Of a stretch of DNA of 64,000 bases, positions 62,552 to 64,000 are shown piece after piece. Every line of letters begins with the position of its first letter. Position 1 is the stretch's first letter. The notes below the pieces were generated by a model that searched no databases, had not been told where the DNA came from, and saw nothing but the letters and a program-made list of their open reading frames with translations. A program made the translations under genes and the position numbers. The stretch spans positions 88,555 to 152,554 of the forward strand of contig NZ_JAANOZ010000008.1 in the NCBI RefSeq assembly GCF_011320115.1. The letters run 5' to 3'. The DNA comes from Croceibacterium segetis (GTDB lineage Bacteria > Pseudomonadota > Alphaproteobacteria > Sphingomonadales > Sphingomonadaceae).

Positions 62552-63103
62552 TTAGCTGGAATGTCGTCCACTAACCCCGGCAAGTCTTCGCAGCATTTGA
62601 GCGGCGATATCGAGAGCCTGCAGCTTCTGGGCGTGGCGTGTCAGGACTGTAGCATCATCAGCTAGATCGTCCGCCAGCAGATCGAGCGCACGGGCCAGCC
62701 GGCGCAGCTGGTCGGCGTCTATCGAAATTTGATCGGCCGTTTGCTCGTTCGCCATTGTCGTATGACCTGCCATGGCAGCTTTGGCTTGCTGGACGACCGC
62801 ATCCACAACTTGCTGAGCGCAATGCGCTGAAGGTAGCCAATCGATAACGTCGATCGACCTGTCAAACCTCAAGCCGGCTCTGTTGCCTTCCCGCCAGACC
62901 ACCTCTCCGGCGGCAAACAAAGCGCCTCGCTTCAACTCCAGTGACTCGCCGGTTGCGGGCAATGTGGAACTCTCGATCAGAGCGCCTCGCGGCGAGAGAT
63001 TTCGAATCTTCACCGGCCCGGATGCCGTGGTCGCAGAGATGCTTGCCATGACGAACATGTTCGTCCGTGGCTCCGATCGTGCGTGATCCAGTTCGATATC
63101 CAA
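62552..63103 (-). CDS. PilZ-domain protein with a helical C-terminal extension
   Basis: 183 residues from a TTG start with GGAGG nine bases upstream. PilZ domains bind cyclic di-GMP. Early residues LDIELDHARSEPRTNMFVMA, then VKIRNLSPRGALIESSTLPA, GESLELKRGALFAAGEVVWR and AGLRFDRSIDVIDWLP give the PilZ barrel. The classical RxxxR motif is only partly visible (ARSEPR), so ligand binding is uncertain. The C-terminal 80 residues are helical. It is far from the GGDEF/EAL gene and lies alone. Confidence 0.8.
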   Translation of the reverse strand: MDIELDHARSEPRTNMFVMASISATTASGPVKIRNLSPRGALIESSTLPATGESLELKRGALFAAGEVVWREGNRAGLRFDRSIDVIDWLPSAHCAQQVVDAVVQQAKAAMAGHTTMANEQTADQISIDADQLRRLARALDLLADDLADDATVLTRHAQKLQALDIAAQMLRRLAGVSGRHSS

Positions 63104-63876
63104 GTGTGCAGGCCTCCACGACAGGCCTTGACACAAACGTGGTCGACTTTTGCTTGCCCCGCCCCCTAGCAATTTCCCGTAGCAGGTGCTGGCGAATGAA
63201 GCGATCGCAACGGCAGGGCGCTTCGCAGAATGTCCTTTGTAAATTGCGGCGGCGTTGCAGGGGCTGACTTGATGGTCGCCAATGGCCCGGGCGCGATCTT
63301 CTGTCCGGCCTGTCGACGGTCCGTTCGACTTGATGGAACCCGCGAGCTGGGTCCCACTCTGCTTTGCAGCCTATGATGCCTTAGACAGCGACGAGGTGCC
63401 CCGGCACTGAGTCCGTCCGATGCGCCCTCATCTCACTTCGTCCTCGCAACCTGGTGAAGCGCTCCTGCCTTGTTCTACTCGCCAGGGGGAAAAATGCCCT
63501 CACCGAAGCCGTGCGCGACCTGACCTCACTCGCCGCTCCTGCCGCGCAACCTGATCCCGATCGGCCCGGTGACGCCTGCGCTTCCCGCGAGGCTGGAGAT
63601 TGGTCCGTCGCGGGTCCCAGTGAGCCGGCGAACGCTGACCTGAGCGCAATCGTGCGGGCTCGCTCACCGAGACCGCCAGCTTGGCGGTCGATTTCGCGCC
63701 GGCGCCGTGAATCGTGGCCAGTCGCTGGGACGGCTCGTTCGAGGATGCCAGACGAGCAGCCTCCAGGCCACAGTCCGAAATTGGGACAGGCTATACTAGT
63801 GCATTGGAAGATCAGGATCTTCGGCCGAGATGACCGCTACCGATTGAAGTCACAAACACTCAAGGCTGGAAGTGCG
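63104..63876. other. Region without a convincing gene
   Basis: About 770 bases; only short, unsupported open frames. Promoter of the PilZ gene (minus strand) and of the gene at 63877 should lie here, but I cannot define them. Confidence 0.45.
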
Positions 63877-64000
63877 ATGAACGATGACATTGAGCCGCTC
63901 GAGGCGGCGCTGTGGTTTCGTCGCATTGAAATGATTGCCCGGGGCGAGCTGCCGGGCGTCGAGAACGCGCTGCGCCACGCGGCTCATTTGCTGCAGCTCA
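63877..64000 (+). CDS. Hypothetical protein (3' partial)
   Basis: The 41 visible residues start MNDDIEPLEAALWFRRIEMI and continue ARGELPGVENALRHAAHLLQ. CTGGAAG lies before ATG 63877. It runs off the window edge, so no function can be given. Confidence 0.5.
   Translation, partial: MNDDIEPLEAALWFRRIEMIARGELPGVENALRHAAHLLQL

Noticed and set aside
1..64000. CRISPR array
   Set aside because: No regularly spaced repeats were seen; the only direct repeats are the att sites and the dispersed element.

Overview
The window is a GC-rich, densely packed stretch of bacterial chromosome. Gene content points to an alphaproteobacterium, most likely Sphingomonadales (Sphingomonadaceae/Erythrobacteraceae-like). 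The pointers are a DUF2794 gene, an HdaA-like DnaA regulator, a DUF6481 gene, a PilZ protein of the sphingomonad type, ATGA-coupled operons, and one good GAAC-N7-GAAC SOS box, the alphaproteobacterial LexA form. This is inference from gene families; no 16S gene is present.

Layout. 0-2.9 kb: end of a DUF2066 protein, hdaA, cysE and DUF2794. 3-5 kb: a membrane protein and a small membrane-protein/XRE-repressor operon. 5.3-12.7 kb: gph, glmU, a vapBC toxin-antitoxin pair lodged between glmU and glmS (amino-sugar precursor synthesis for the wall), and a PAS-GGDEF-EAL protein. 12.7-22.9 kb: purQ/purS and purC on one strand, separated by a block holding a KdpD/KdpE-like fusion regulator divergent from the potassium transporter kup, a PDZ/multi-TM/GAF sensor-like protein and an M16 peptidase. 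23-35 kb: mostly housekeeping and transport (CPA1 antiporter, ygfZ-like, pyrC, rarD, astD, selO, hydrolase, glycosyltransferase). 35-42 kb: YfgM-like/bamB envelope assembly pair, a PEMT/ICMT-like methyltransferase, gshA, rsmE, ubiA. 42-48.4 kb: two regulators and a TetR-controlled NodT/HlyD/ABC efflux operon. 48.5-51 kb: ECF sigma factor, anti-sigma factor and secreted subtilase as a coupled three-gene cassette.

51.65-58.98 kb is an integrative element. A tRNA-Val(UAC) gene is followed by a tyrosine integrase, and 41 bp of the tRNA 3' half recur 7,260 bp away as the distal attachment site. The element carries an excisionase-like gene, several small mobile-element proteins, an IS1595-type insertion, a second decayed IS1595 remnant, a restriction-specificity-like gene apparently truncated by the IS, a frameshifted small gene, a DUF4357 protein and a helix-turn-helix-like protein. 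59-64 kb is sparse, with a frameshifted DUF6481 gene, a beta-barrel outer-membrane protein, an Asp-rich duplicated exported protein, a PilZ protein and the start of an unknown gene.

Best candidates for something new: (1) the 444-residue protein at 13894-15228, which joins the KdpD membrane/GAF/dimerisation core (phospho-acceptor His replaced by Gln, no ATPase, no receiver) directly to a KdpE-type DNA-binding domain beside kup, so it looks like a membrane-bound one-component potassium regulator; (2) the sigma/anti-sigma/subtilase cassette, in which the periplasmic part of the anti-sigma factor itself resembles a subtilase propeptide.
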